Positions 17,642-26,122 are shown, counted from the first letter of the stretch. The stretch is DNA of 34,557 nucleotides from Balneolia bacterium (GCA_022565795.1 JAIUMA010000034.1:1-34557), one strand, 5' to 3'. A program made the numbers and translations. The notes: a model not told the origin generated them from the letters alone.

Positions 17642-18945
17642 TTGATTTCAACAAATTTGGCATCATCTTTAAGCGGGAATACCTTACACGCGTAACGAGC
17701 AAAGCCTATATCCTCACCACCCTGCTGGCACCGCTCATTTTCCTCGGCATTTTCCTGATTCCCATTGCCGTAACACTTCTCTCTCCAGACACACAGCGCG
17801 TGGTCGCCTTAGTAGACGAAACCGAGGTTATTGCGCCCCGAATGATCGAAATTAACCCGAATCAGTTTGTCGTCTTCCCTGATCTTACCCTGGAGGAGAT
17901 CCGCACTAAAGTCACCACCGGAGAGCTCAATGGTTTTGTGGTGATAGATGAGGAGGTACTGGATGGCACGCGTACGCCGGAGCTTATTTACGGCGGAACC
18001 GGTGGCGTTGGGTTTGTGGCAGACGTGCGCTCAGCTCTTCGAACCAGTATTCGCGATGAAAAGCTCGACCGCGCCGAAGTGACCGAGGAAATCCGGGGAA
18101 TCATGGCTGAGCGTGTCTCTCTCACTACCCGCGTGCTTACCGAGACCGGCGAGGAAGAACAGGATACCAGCGCGCTGTTTATCGTCGGCATCATTCTGGG
18201 TATGATTATGTATACCGCTATGTTTGTGTACGGTGGTATTGTGATGCGCGGCGTTATTGAAGAAAAAACCAGCCGGATTGTTGAAGTGATCGTCTCCTCG
18301 GTCCGCCCGTTTGAGCTTCTGATGGGTAAGGTGATGGGCGTCGGAGCCTTAGCGGTTACTCAGTTTGCTTTCTGGATTTTGGCAATTGCCGGAATATCAG
18401 CGGCCAGCACACCCATTCTGCTCTATTTCTTTGGTAGCAGAGTCTCTGAAGCAGCAGGAAGTTCTGACACTCAGGCGGCTATGGCTACAATCGAATCGGA
18501 GCTTCCTTTTACTATTCCGGAAATCGGCTTCGGGCTAATTCTGGGTTTCATCATCTTTTTTGTGCTTGGCTATCTGATGTACAGCGCGCTGTTTGCAGCC
18601 GTTGGCTCAGCCCTTGAATCAGAAACGGAAAATCAGCAGCTAACGCTGGTCGTATCGCTTCCGATTATCATTCCGATCTTTTTCCTTAGCCCGGTATCCA
18701 CTGATCCGGACTCAACGCTGGCATTTGTACTATCGATGATTCCGCTGTTCAGCCCGATTATCATGCCGGTGAGAATGGCGATTATGAACGTACCGCTCTG
18801 GGAAGTGGCCCTGGCCATCACATTAATGGCAGCTACTTTCATTGCTCTGATCTGGCTCAGCGCCCGAATTTACCGTGTTGGTATTCTGATGTACGGCAAG
18901 AGCGCCAGCCTGCGCGAGCTGGCCCGCTGGGTGCGCTACTCGTAG
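17638..18945 (+). CDS. ABC-2 permease, NatB type
   Basis: Membrane partner of the preceding ATPase. 435 residues. The first helix (about 22-48) follows the amphipathic lead FGIIFKREYLTRVTSKAYIL, then comes a large extracytoplasmic domain (about 50-180) and a cluster of five or six helices (about 180-410). The motif RGVIEEKTSRIVEVIVSSV at the first cytoplasmic loop is characteristic of NatB-like permeases. It shares a 4-base overlap with the ATPase gene and is followed by a strong terminator. Confidence 0.91.
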   Translation: MIDFNKFGIIFKREYLTRVTSKAYILTTLLAPLIFLGIFLIPIAVTLLSPDTQRVVALVDETEVIAPRMIEINPNQFVVFPDLTLEEIRTKVTTGELNGFVVIDEEVLDGTRTPELIYGGTGGVGFVADVRSALRTSIRDEKLDRAEVTEEIRGIMAERVSLTTRVLTETGEEEQDTSALFIVGIILGMIMYTAMFVYGGIVMRGVIEEKTSRIVEVIVSSVRPFELLMGKVMGVGALAVTQFAFWILAIAGISAASTPILLYFFGSRVSEAAGSSDTQAAMATIESELPFTIPEIGFGLILGFIIFFVLGYLMYSALFAAVGSALESETENQQLTLVVSLPIIIPIFFLSPVSTDPDSTLAFVLSMIPLFSPIIMPVRMAIMNVPLWEVALAITLMAATFIALIWLSARIYRVGILMYGKSASLRELARWVRYS

Positions 18946-19026
18946 GCCTAACCGCACGTTAAAATGAACATTTCATGAGATGGCGGGCCGGCCACACTAC
19001 CGGCTCGCAGTATTACATAACTCAAC

Positions 19027-19055
19027 AAAAAAGCCGGCTGAACACCGGCTTTTTT
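19027..19055 (+). terminator. Intrinsic terminator after the NatAB-like operon
   Basis: Perfect 11-base arms aaaaaagccgg / ccggctttttt around a 7-base loop, ending in a T-run. The symmetric A-run means it can also work on the minus strand. Confidence 0.88.
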
Positions 19056-19080
19056 AGTTTTTATCAGGGACCTGAAGGCA

Positions 19081-19126
19081 GGACGCAAAGTTCGCGGATT
19101 TTCGCGCAGATTCGCGCAGATTTTTT
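19081..19126. repeat. Degenerate intergenic repeat, second copy
   Basis: Contains ggacgcaaag, ttcgcggatttt and two tandem copies of ttcgcgcagat. It is related to the block at 13568-13612, and both lie just past the end of plus-strand genes. Confidence 0.55.
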
Positions 19127-19225
19127 AATTGTGCAGGGATTTAAAAAAACAACCAACCCAAACTCCAAACTACGAACCTCCCTCGCCGGAAGGCTGACAG
19201 GCTCATGATGACAGCTTCACTTAGA

Positions 19226-19275
19226 AAAAGGCGGCGGGTCAATGTAGTTTAAAAGTCTCTGCTATGTCCGCCGCC
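19226..19275 (-). terminator. Possible terminator of the minus-strand hisN-like / M1-like operon
   Basis: On the minus strand, ggcggcgg (19275-19268) can pair with ccgccgcc (19237-19230), followed at once by TTTTT. The loop is long (about 30 bases), so this is weaker than the other terminators in the window. Confidence 0.45.
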
Positions 19276-19331
19276 AAACTTTACCCACTTACTTGAACAT
19301 CAAGCATTCTACGTCAGGAGCAAATGCGACC

Positions 19332-21641
19332 CTAGTAAAATTCGTCGAAGGCTGAGCGTACTCTCGGGTCGCGCTCGTTATCGTAGCGCTGTTCGAGGAG
19401 GTCATTCATGCGGTTTGCCGGGAGTCGATCCAGGTGAGACAGTGCCCGGTAGCGGATACGCGGATCGGCATCGCTAACGAGTGCAGGAAGCAGTTCAGCC
19501 AGCTCTGCGGTGTGGTTGTGACGGATGAGCATTCTCATAGCCGTATCGCGCATGGCAAACGGAAAATCAGTGCTTTCAAGTACGTCAAGGCTGGTGAACA
19601 ATGCAACATCCTGATCTTCGGCCCGGTAGAGCTCTTCGATGGCCGCGGCGCGGATTCCTGCCGGACGACTTCCAAGCAGCAGCGAGCGGGATAATTCGTT
19701 GAACTGATCCTCAGACGCAATCCTTCTGAACACTCCAATCGCCGCAACGGCAGCAGGCTGGTAGGTGGACTGCTGCGCTACCCTTCCCACGGCCGAAATC
19801 ACGTCTTCATTACCCTCATAGTGCCACATAGCGTCAACAGCGGCGTGGAGCTCTTCACCCTGAGCCGTCCGGGCCATTTCTATGAAAATCTGCTGGGTGC
19901 CGGACGCGCCTTCAACGATATCGCTGAGGGAGCGAACTATGGCCGTGCGAACCGACGAGCGTTCTTCGCGGCGGAGGAAATCCTGCATGGCAAGCTGTAT
20001 ATCGGGATCATCGCGGAAGCGCGGCATCATTTGGGCAGCGCGGCGTCTGTTGCTGTCGCTGCTGTCGTTACGCAATTGGTGCAGCCACATTTCCAGATTT
20101 TTGATCTCAAAAAACTCGATGCCCTCAACCTGACTGTAATCGACGGTGATGTTCTGAAGGCGCTGTTCTGTTTCAACGAAAAATTCGCCACCGGTGCGGT
20201 GAACGGTTAGCTCTTCCTGCCTCTCTCCGCTTCTGGAGATAAGTCTTAGCGGAATGTAAAGGCTGTCGCGCTCCAGCTCCTCACGCGGCTCAACAATAAC
20301 CAGAACGCCTGAGCGCTCGGAATCGGGCTCAAATGCTATATTAACAAGCTTGCGCTCTCTTTCCTCTCCGTTCTCATCATCGCCGGTGATGCTTACAGGG
20401 TCGAGCGGGCGTCCGGTGTTTTCATACCAGTGAAGCATATATTGCTCCCAGCTAAAGACGGAGCCGTTCATGCGAAACAGCTGCTGCATTTCTGATGTGA
20501 TGGCATTTCGGTGAAGCTCGGGCAGCTCAGTAAACGCATCCCGCCATTTCAGCCAGCTGTTCTGGCTGAGGTGATCAAAATCGGTGAAATATTCCGTAGC
20601 CGGGAAATCGTAAACAGTCAGATCCCCCTCAGGGCGCGACATGCCTGAAAGTGCAGCAGCCTGCATCAGAATTTGGGTTCCGGCATCGGCAACGGTCTCA
20701 CTGCGATGAAATGCACCGAACCACTGGGCCGCTGTAACCCGCTCCAGCTGTGCGCTGAGGCTGTATGCGTTCATCGAGAGCAGTCCAATAGTGGCGGCGT
20801 ACGTTTTAGGCTCCCAAACGTGATCCTGCAGTACAATCACCGAAAATGACTCATACGGAAATTCGAAGCGCAAATTACGCTGAAGGCGGCTGACAGCCGA
20901 TGTGGCCTCGCGCATCAGCTCGTTCCGGGTGCTGCTGCTAATGGTATTGGCCTCGGAATAAACGCGCACAGACTTGATGCCCATCATCGTTTCTGCATAA
21001 TCAAGCTGACCAACAAAAAATGCCAGATCCGTCGACGGGATGGTCTCGCCGGAGCTCCAAACTACTTTCTTGCGGTCTTCATCAATCTGCTGTTCGGAGT
21101 CGAAATAGCCGTTGGCCACAACCTCTTTCCGGCTCGGCACCGTAAGTCCGATACGGGTAGTCATCTCCACGCGGGGATGCTCAAATACCGGAATCCACTC
21201 GGCGCGTCGTCCCGGCATAAGGGAAGTAAACACCGTACCCGCAGCTGTTTTCAGGAACACCTGTGATGACGCCGTGCTGTAGCTTATTTCAAGGGTGAAC
21301 TCACGGCCGGAGTTGATCAGGTTTTCGGGAATATCAACCAAAAGAAAACCGTCTTCCGACTCATGCTCAGCGGTCTGACCGTTCACCTGTACGCTGTCTA
21401 CGGCCAGGCCGGATGCGTGCAGTCTCAGCTGACCCGCCTCATTGTTACGCGCCGCGACGGTGTAGGTAGCAATACCCTCAAGCGAGCGTTCGGTAGGAGA
21501 AAAGTGAAGATCGGCGTCAAGATGGCGAAAATCGTAGTCCAGAACCGGAAACGTCTCGTATTCCTGAGCAAATGAAGTTGACCAAAGACCAGCAAACAGC
21601 ACCGGAATGAGAAAAAACAGCGGTAGGAATCTTTTTATCAT
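19332..21641 (-). CDS. Secreted M1-peptidase-like protein with lost active site and C-terminal HEAT-like repeats
   Basis: 769 residues. A signal peptide (1-25, cut expected after SFA) leads into an M1-aminopeptidase-type N-terminal beta domain (YDFRHLDADLHFSPTERSLE, 36-55) and a peptidase-like domain. Where active M1 enzymes have HExxHQWFG, this protein reads RVTAAQWFG (301-309): QWFG is kept but both His and the Glu are gone. The third zinc ligand (Glu of the NEG motif) falls at ADAG (318-321), and the GAMEN exopeptidase loop is replaced by IGLLSMN (285-291). It is therefore a predicted pseudoenzyme. About residues 520-765 are alpha-helical repeats of HEAT type (RRRAAQMMPRFRDDPDIQLA, PAGIRAAAIEELYRAEDQDV, PRIRYRALSHLDRLP). 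It probably acts as an extracytoplasmic binding or scaffold protein. The hisN-like gene ends 9 bases upstream. Confidence 0.85.
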   Translation of the reverse strand: MIKRFLPLFFLIPVLFAGLWSTSFAQEYETFPVLDYDFRHLDADLHFSPTERSLEGIATYTVAARNNEAGQLRLHASGLAVDSVQVNGQTAEHESEDGFLLVDIPENLINSGREFTLEISYSTASSQVFLKTAAGTVFTSLMPGRRAEWIPVFEHPRVEMTTRIGLTVPSRKEVVANGYFDSEQQIDEDRKKVVWSSGETIPSTDLAFFVGQLDYAETMMGIKSVRVYSEANTISSSTRNELMREATSAVSRLQRNLRFEFPYESFSVIVLQDHVWEPKTYAATIGLLSMNAYSLSAQLERVTAAQWFGAFHRSETVADAGTQILMQAAALSGMSRPEGDLTVYDFPATEYFTDFDHLSQNSWLKWRDAFTELPELHRNAITSEMQQLFRMNGSVFSWEQYMLHWYENTGRPLDPVSITGDDENGEERERKLVNIAFEPDSERSGVLVIVEPREELERDSLYIPLRLISRSGERQEELTVHRTGGEFFVETEQRLQNITVDYSQVEGIEFFEIKNLEMWLHQLRNDSSDSNRRRAAQMMPRFRDDPDIQLAMQDFLRREERSSVRTAIVRSLSDIVEGASGTQQIFIEMARTAQGEELHAAVDAMWHYEGNEDVISAVGRVAQQSTYQPAAVAAIGVFRRIASEDQFNELSRSLLLGSRPAGIRAAAIEELYRAEDQDVALFTSLDVLESTDFPFAMRDTAMRMLIRHNHTAELAELLPALVSDADPRIRYRALSHLDRLPANRMNDLLEQRYDNERDPRVRSAFDEFY

Positions 21642-21650
21642 AGCTGGAAA

Positions 21651-22427
21651 TCAGGAGTGGGTTTCAAAAATGTGAAGGAGTTCTTGTTTCAGTTCCGGTG
21701 AGCATGAAAAACCGTTGCCACCATCAATGCGGGCGTTGCCCTTAAGGTCAGTAAACGAACCACCGGCCTGCTCTATTACCGGAAGAAGCGCGGCGGCGTC
21801 CCAAAGGTTTAAAACCGGGTCCATCATGATGTCGGCTCTGCCCGTGGCGACCATCAGGTGGCCGTATGCGTCGCCGTAGGTACGATGAGTCTTAACTTTT
21901 GTGAGCAGGTGCTCGAATGACTTTTTATGCCCGTAGGTATTGAAATACTGCACGTCTGATGTCATCATTGAAGCGTCAGCCAGACTGCTGCACGGACGAA
22001 TACGGGTTTCAGAATTGTTGAAGTAGGCTCCTACCCCGGTTGCCCCGGCCACGAGTTCATTCATATAGGGAGCATGTATGACGCCCACCGTGGGGGTATC
22101 GTCTATGGCAATACCAACCAAATTGGTGTAAAGCGGGATCCCGTGGATGAAACCAACCGTGCCATCGATGGGGTCAAGTATCCATTTTACGGATGCGTTT
22201 TCGTTGTGTGGCCCAAATTCCTCGCCAATTATGCCGTGTTCTGGAAACGTTTCCATGATGAAGGCGCGCATCTGCTTCTCGGCCTCACGGTCAGCGATGG
22301 TAACGGGTGAATCGTCTTGCTTTGAGATAACTTCGAAATCCTTCTGAAAATACCGAAGCGTAACCTCACCGGCCATTTTAGCCACTTTTACGGCTGCTTC
22401 GAATAATTGCTCAGTATTAACTGACAT
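21651..22427 (-). CDS. hisN: Inositol-monophosphatase-family phosphatase, probably histidinol-phosphatase
   Basis: Magnesium-dependent phosphatase. 258 residues. Metal-site motifs are complete: GEE at 68-70, DPIDGT at 85-90 and WDAAA from 209. The long-loop wording around them (VGFIHGIPLY after the DPIDGT, then RTYGDAYGHLMVATGRADIM and DPVLNLWDAAALLP) is closer to HisN histidinol-phosphate phosphatases than to SuhB or CysQ, which would place it in the penultimate dephosphorylation of histidine synthesis. No other his gene is nearby, so the substrate remains an inference. It is followed by the M1-like gene 9 bases later, probably in one transcript. Confidence 0.8.
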   Translation of the reverse strand: MSVNTEQLFEAAVKVAKMAGEVTLRYFQKDFEVISKQDDSPVTIADREAEKQMRAFIMETFPEHGIIGEEFGPHNENASVKWILDPIDGTVGFIHGIPLYTNLVGIAIDDTPTVGVIHAPYMNELVAGATGVGAYFNNSETRIRPCSSLADASMMTSDVQYFNTYGHKKSFEHLLTKVKTHRTYGDAYGHLMVATGRADIMMDPVLNLWDAAALLPVIEQAGGSFTDLKGNARIDGGNGFSCSPELKQELLHIFETHS

Positions 22428-22483
22428 ATATAAATAGTCTGAAATTCATTTGGTTAAGTAACACGCGTCGGCGTTAAGACACC

Positions 22484-22491
22484 CAAAAATA
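22484..22491 (-). promoter_or_regulatory. Candidate -7 box for the hisN-like operon
   Basis: TATTTTTG on the minus strand, matching TAnnTTTG, 56 bases before the start codon. No matching -33 element was seen. Confidence 0.35.
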
Positions 22492-22625
22492 ATCATGTTT
22501 ATGGTCTTATACAGGCAGTGTATCAATATAAAACAGTCTGAAAATTCACGCTTTTATATAAAAGCGCTTTTCTGAAGGGAATGCTTTAATAATCAAGGCT
22601 TATCTAATTTAAACTGTAATTTTTT

Positions 22626-22656
22626 ATTGAATTAACGGGGAACATCATTAATTTTC
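22626..22656 (+). promoter_or_regulatory. Promoter-like -33/-7 pair ahead of an orphan terminator
   Basis: ATTG at 22626-22629, a 19-base spacer, then TAATTTTC at 22649-22656, which is one base off the TAnnTTTG -7 consensus. Spacing agrees with Bacteroidetes promoters. It would start a transcript near 22662. Confidence 0.35.
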
Positions 22657-22661
22657 GAATG

Positions 22662-22769
22662 TCTTTTAGATGAAGGTCACTTGTGGTCGCCGTCAAAATT
22701 CTTTTTTAGATATAACAGTCGAATCAAATAGAAAGGCACGTTCCCGGAAGGGACGTGCCTTATTTTTTT
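22662..22769 (+). ncRNA. Candidate small RNA
   Basis: Stretch of about 108 bases between the promoter-like pair and a strong Rho-independent terminator, with no plus-strand gene between this terminator and the convergent hisN-like gene. The only open frame inside runs through the terminator and looks spurious. Family not recognised; existence is an inference from the flanking signals. Confidence 0.35.
22732..22769 (+). terminator. Strong orphan intrinsic terminator
   Basis: Arms aaggcacgt / acgtgcctt around tcccggaaggg (tccc/ggga can extend the stem), followed by a seven-base T-run (after tta). There is no plus-strand gene upstream for more than 3 kb (the nearest ends at 18945 and has its own terminator). 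Confidence 0.85.
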
Positions 22770-22945
22770 GCCTAATGTTCTCCGGTTTATGGTTGAACCA
22801 CTAAGGAAGAAAGGCACAAAGATTTTTACCCGCTTCCGGCTTTCGAGCTGGTAGTGAGATTATCAAAAGGAATGACCATGATTTGTTGAATTTTCAGGAT
22901 AATCCATGATTTTTCGTCTCTGAGTTCATCCACTGGCAATTCTAT

Positions 22946-23005
22946 CCATTGCCGTTGTGCTTTAGCCAACGGTAATGGATTTAATAAGATAATGGGCTTT
23001 AGCCC
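22946..23005. repeat. REP-like palindrome pair, copy 1
   Basis: First palindrome 22946-22978: ccattgccgttg / caacggtaatgg, 11 of 12 paired, loop tgctttagc. Second palindrome 22994-23005: gggct-tt-agccc. The same two elements in the same order and near-equal spacing recur at 30142-30197. Confidence 0.7.
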
Positions 23006-23255
23006 TAATGGGATGTGTGTGCTCCTTCCCTAAATGCAACTCTCTTCATCATTTTCAGCGAATGTTCGGCATCCTAAAGATGAGCTGCCACCTCGTACCT
23101 TACCGTATCGTATCATCTATATCATTAAGTCACGTGAATCACAGTCAAACTAATCCGAATCTGTGATTCATCTGATGCAGCCTTCAAATAAACCCGAGCC
23201 GAAGCGACAATCACCCAACACTCAACACCGGGAGCAAAGCGCCCCACAATTCCCC

Positions 23256-23286
23256 TTGTCGGACGTCTTCAGAGTTCCTATCTTTG
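23256..23286 (+). promoter_or_regulatory. Bacteroidetes-type promoter with a perfect -7 box
   Basis: TTG at 23256-23258, a 20-base spacer and TATCTTTG at 23279-23286, an exact TAnnTTTG match. The -7 box ends only 4 bases before the ATG at 23291, so the transcript would have almost no leader. Confidence 0.55.
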
Positions 23287-23290
23287 CCGA

Positions 23291-23890
23291 ATGAATTCCT
23301 TCTTCGGGACATACTGTAAATTTTTCTGCACATCGCTGATTCTAATCAGTCTGGTGATGCTTCAAATCCCTAATGAGCAGCACTCCAGGGATTTCAGCTC
23401 CTTTAACAGCTGGGTGAAGCAGCATCTTGCAGATTCCGATGAGGCCGGAGCCGATTTCAGCCTGAATTCACAGGCCGATTTTCTTAGCTATCTTCATTCC
23501 ATCCTTCAGGCAGCGCCGGTCGCAAACGCCTCCGCTGCAGAAGCCGATGACATCTATAATGATGTCCTCCCAGCCGGCTCTGATAACGCCCTCCCGCTCA
23601 ACAGCAACAGCAACAGCAGCAGCAACAAGCAGCAGATTGCCTATCTGTATATGGCGTGGGCTCAGCACCACAATGCCTCCGATATGGCGGGCACCTTCGG
23701 TCAGGACCGAATCCAGCTCCAGCTGCTTCACAAGCATAATGGGTATTGGGTAAGCCACTACGGAGTTCATTCGGCAAACAGAATCAGCGATCAGCCGCTC
23801 GCGCTACTCACCGAAAGTACCACCCTGGAGAGTAATACCCAGCGCTCTTCCCTCCCCTTCATCAGCGGCATAGCTATAAACGCCCCTTAG
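23291..23890 (+). CDS. Small exported or membrane-anchored protein of unknown function
   Basis: 199 residues; not recognised. Residues 8-26 are hydrophobic (CKFFCTSLILISLVMLQIP) and act as a signal peptide or single anchor. Residues 30-95 are helical and acidic, residues 104-115 are a low-complexity linker NSNSNSSSNKQQ written by a 36-base AAC/AGC triplet run (23600-23635), and the tail (116-199) is polar with a YLYMAWAQHH segment. The start is supported by the exact -7 box just upstream and by the N-terminal hydrophobic segment. It is flanked by 863 and 347 bases of gene-poor DNA, and no function is suggested by context. Confidence 0.6.
   Translation: MNSFFGTYCKFFCTSLILISLVMLQIPNEQHSRDFSSFNSWVKQHLADSDEAGADFSLNSQADFLSYLHSILQAAPVANASAAEADDIYNDVLPAGSDNALPLNSNSNSSSNKQQIAYLYMAWAQHHNASDMAGTFGQDRIQLQLLHKHNGYWVSHYGVHSANRISDQPLALLTESTTLESNTQRSSLPFISGIAINAP
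23600..23635 (+). repeat. AAC/AGC triplet run inside a gene
   Basis: Twelve codons made of aac, agc, aag and cag encode NSNSNSSSNKQQ. Such runs are prone to length change by slippage, in whole codons here. Confidence 0.8.
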
Positions 23891-24237
23891 CCCCAAATGT
23901 CAATCACATGGGTGTCCTGAGGTACTGTATTCACTTCAGGCATGTTCAGTCAGTCAGAATAATCAGGTAAAAAAACACCCTGTTTCTGCACATGTGACCT
24001 TCATCCCGTAATGATACCATAGCCGGTCAGTCGCAGCTTCATTCTGCATACATAAAACCGACTTCACTGTTGTGTCATCACGCGATGAACCAAAACACAC
24101 ATTGCCTGAACCAACCCTATGTGCACCATCCGTTTCGGAGCGCATCACCCTGCAAAACAAAAAGTAGCAGGACCATTGTGACTCCTGATGAAAAACTGAT
24201 TCTTCTTTAACAAAACCATCTAACACATCCATAAATC
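23891..24237. other. 347-base intergenic region upstream of secD, nothing recognised
   Basis: A weak hairpin cctga/tcagg (about 23917-23941) is visible; no gene, TAnnTTTG box or known riboswitch could be identified. The secD promoter is expected here. Confidence 0.5.
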
Positions 24238-26067
24238 ATGAAAGAAACAAGCTCAACCAAGATATTTTTTATCATTGGCTTCCTGCTTTTAACCGGATAT
24301 TATCTTCAGTTTAGTGTTCGCCACTGGCTTGAAGAGCGTCATATCGACAGGCTCTCCGAACAGGAGCAGGTTGAATACCGGTTCCAAAACTCGGAACGCC
24401 TTGCGAACCTTCGCGCCAACTCACTCAGCTTCGGCCTTGACCTTCAGGGCGGTATGTCGGTAACCCTGGAACTGGCCACGCATCAGCTCATCAGCGAGCT
24501 TGCACGCGACCAGCGCGATGATATTTTCGATGAAGTACTTGAGGCAGCCTTCAACCGCTCGAGAGATGCCAACATCGATGTGGTGAATGAGTTTGTGGCT
24601 GAATTTGAGCGTCGTGATTCAGGTGCGCGTCTCAGCCGATACTTCCACATGTACTCTGATGACCTCACCCGTGCATCCACCAACGAAGAGGTACAGCAGT
24701 TCCTCAACGAGCAGCGCAACAGCGCCGTGAACCGTGCGGTTGAGATTATTCGTAATCGTATTGACCGCTTTGGTGTAACCGAGCCTTCTATCGTCCGCCA
24801 GGGCGCCAACCGTATCGTGGTTGAGCTTCCGGGTATCGAAGACGATCAGGACCGTGTTCGCGATCTACTTCGTGGCACCGCCCGTCTTGAGTTCAGAACC
24901 ATGGCCAACTCCAACGAGGTGCGCAACACCTTCGAGCGTGTGGTTACCCTGCTTAACGAAACTGAAACCGTTGAAAGCGATGATGAAGACGGCGAACCAC
25001 AGACCATCACCAGGAACCCGCTAACCGAGATTCTGCTTGATGTAGGCGGTCCGGACATTCGTTTTGGTTACGCCAGTGCACAGGATACGGCTGCTGTTAA
25101 CGAGCTGCTTCGCCGTGATGCCGTTCAGCGCGCAATTCCGGCCAACATCGAGCTGATGTGGGGCGCCCGTGCCGAAAATATCGGAACCGGCACCAACATG
25201 CACCCGCTTCTCGGCGTGCGTGCTCAGGTTGAGCTTACCGGTGACGTAATTACCGATGCGCGTCCGGCTTTCGATCCGCAGACCAACGCTCCTGAAGTAT
25301 CCATGACGATGAACCGCGAAGGTGCCCGTCGCTGGAGCATGATTACAGCTGCGAACATCGACCGTCCGGTTGCGATTATCCTAGACGGTACCGTGTACAG
25401 CTACCCGGTGGTTCGTACGCAAATTACCGAAGGCCGCTCGTCGATTTCCGGACTTGGCGGACTTGCCGAGGCGGAAGATTTGGTGAACATTCTTCTTTCC
25501 GGTGCCCTCCCTGCTCCACTCGAGATTATTGAAGAGCGTACCGTAGGTGCCACCCTTGGTGAAGCGTCTATCCGCGCGGGCTTCAGATCGGCACTGGCTG
25601 CTTTGGGTATCGTGTGTATTTTCATGATCTTCTACTACCGTACCGGTGGTGGTATCGCGAACATTGCGCTTCTGCTCAACATCGTCTTTATACTCGGTAT
25701 TCTTTCCGCCTTCAAGGCTACGCTTACCCTCCCGGGTATCGCAGGTATCGTACTTACCATTGGTATGGCGGTGGATGCGAACGTACTGATCTTCGACCGT
25801 ATACGAGAGGAGCAAAGGGCGGGTAAATCACTGATTGCATCAATTGAGAGCGGTTACGCAAACGCAATGAGCGCTATTCTCGATGCCAACATCACCACAT
25901 TCCTGACGGCAGTAATTCTGTTCAGCTTTGGTATGGGACCAATTAAAGGTTTCGCCATTACGCTGATGGCCGGTATTGTGGCATCTCTGTTCAGCGCGAT
26001 CATCATTACGCGCGTAATCGTAGACTGGCTGGCCCGTAGCAAATCCGGCGCCGTTAGCTTCGGTTAA
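24238..26067 (+). CDS. secD: Protein translocase subunit SecD
   Basis: Uses the proton gradient to pull secreted proteins out of the SecYEG channel on the far side. 609 residues. One N-terminal membrane helix (about 8-26), the P1 head with FGLDLQGGMSVTLEL (66-80), a large periplasmic domain, and five C-terminal helices (about 445-600) with the signature AVDANVLIFDRIREE that holds the proton-relay Asp. The periplasmic part has an acidic insert (ETVESDDEDGEPQ, about 243-255) compared with short SecD proteins. secF follows after 55 bases; separate secD and secF genes here, not a fusion. Confidence 0.97.
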   Translation: MKETSSTKIFFIIGFLLLTGYYLQFSVRHWLEERHIDRLSEQEQVEYRFQNSERLANLRANSLSFGLDLQGGMSVTLELATHQLISELARDQRDDIFDEVLEAAFNRSRDANIDVVNEFVAEFERRDSGARLSRYFHMYSDDLTRASTNEEVQQFLNEQRNSAVNRAVEIIRNRIDRFGVTEPSIVRQGANRIVVELPGIEDDQDRVRDLLRGTARLEFRTMANSNEVRNTFERVVTLLNETETVESDDEDGEPQTITRNPLTEILLDVGGPDIRFGYASAQDTAAVNELLRRDAVQRAIPANIELMWGARAENIGTGTNMHPLLGVRAQVELTGDVITDARPAFDPQTNAPEVSMTMNREGARRWSMITAANIDRPVAIILDGTVYSYPVVRTQITEGRSSISGLGGLAEAEDLVNILLSGALPAPLEIIEERTVGATLGEASIRAGFRSALAALGIVCIFMIFYYRTGGGIANIALLLNIVFILGILSAFKATLTLPGIAGIVLTIGMAVDANVLIFDRIREEQRAGKSLIASIESGYANAMSAILDANITTFLTAVILFSFGMGPIKGFAITLMAGIVASLFSAIIITRVIVDWLARSKSGAVSFG

Positions 26068-26122
26068 TCAGACAACGACCAAACAGAATTTTAAACACTG
26101 CAATCAGTAAAAAACACACATT

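Larger units (their letters stand above)
18946..19331. other. Intergenic region between convergent genes, no gene found
   Basis: Holds a plus-strand terminator (19027-19055), a degenerate repeat block (19081-19126) and a possible minus-strand terminator (19226-19275). A short open frame at 18975-19208 crosses the terminator and the repeat and has no recognisable product. Confidence 0.7.
22428..23290. other. 863-base gene-poor region
   Basis: No convincing protein gene. From left to right: a -7-like box for the hisN-type gene (22484-22491); a perfect palindrome gcttttat/ataaaagc (22550-22565); a promoter-like pair and strong terminator that may delimit a small RNA (22626-22769); remnants of common intergenic repeats around 22795-22915 (for example ccactaagg..aggcacaaag); a REP-like palindrome pair (22946-23005); and the promoter of the next gene. 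Confidence 0.7.

Noticed and set aside
22671-22802. 43-codon plus-strand frame across the orphan terminator
   Set aside because: It would have to be translated through a strong terminator and has no recognisable product.
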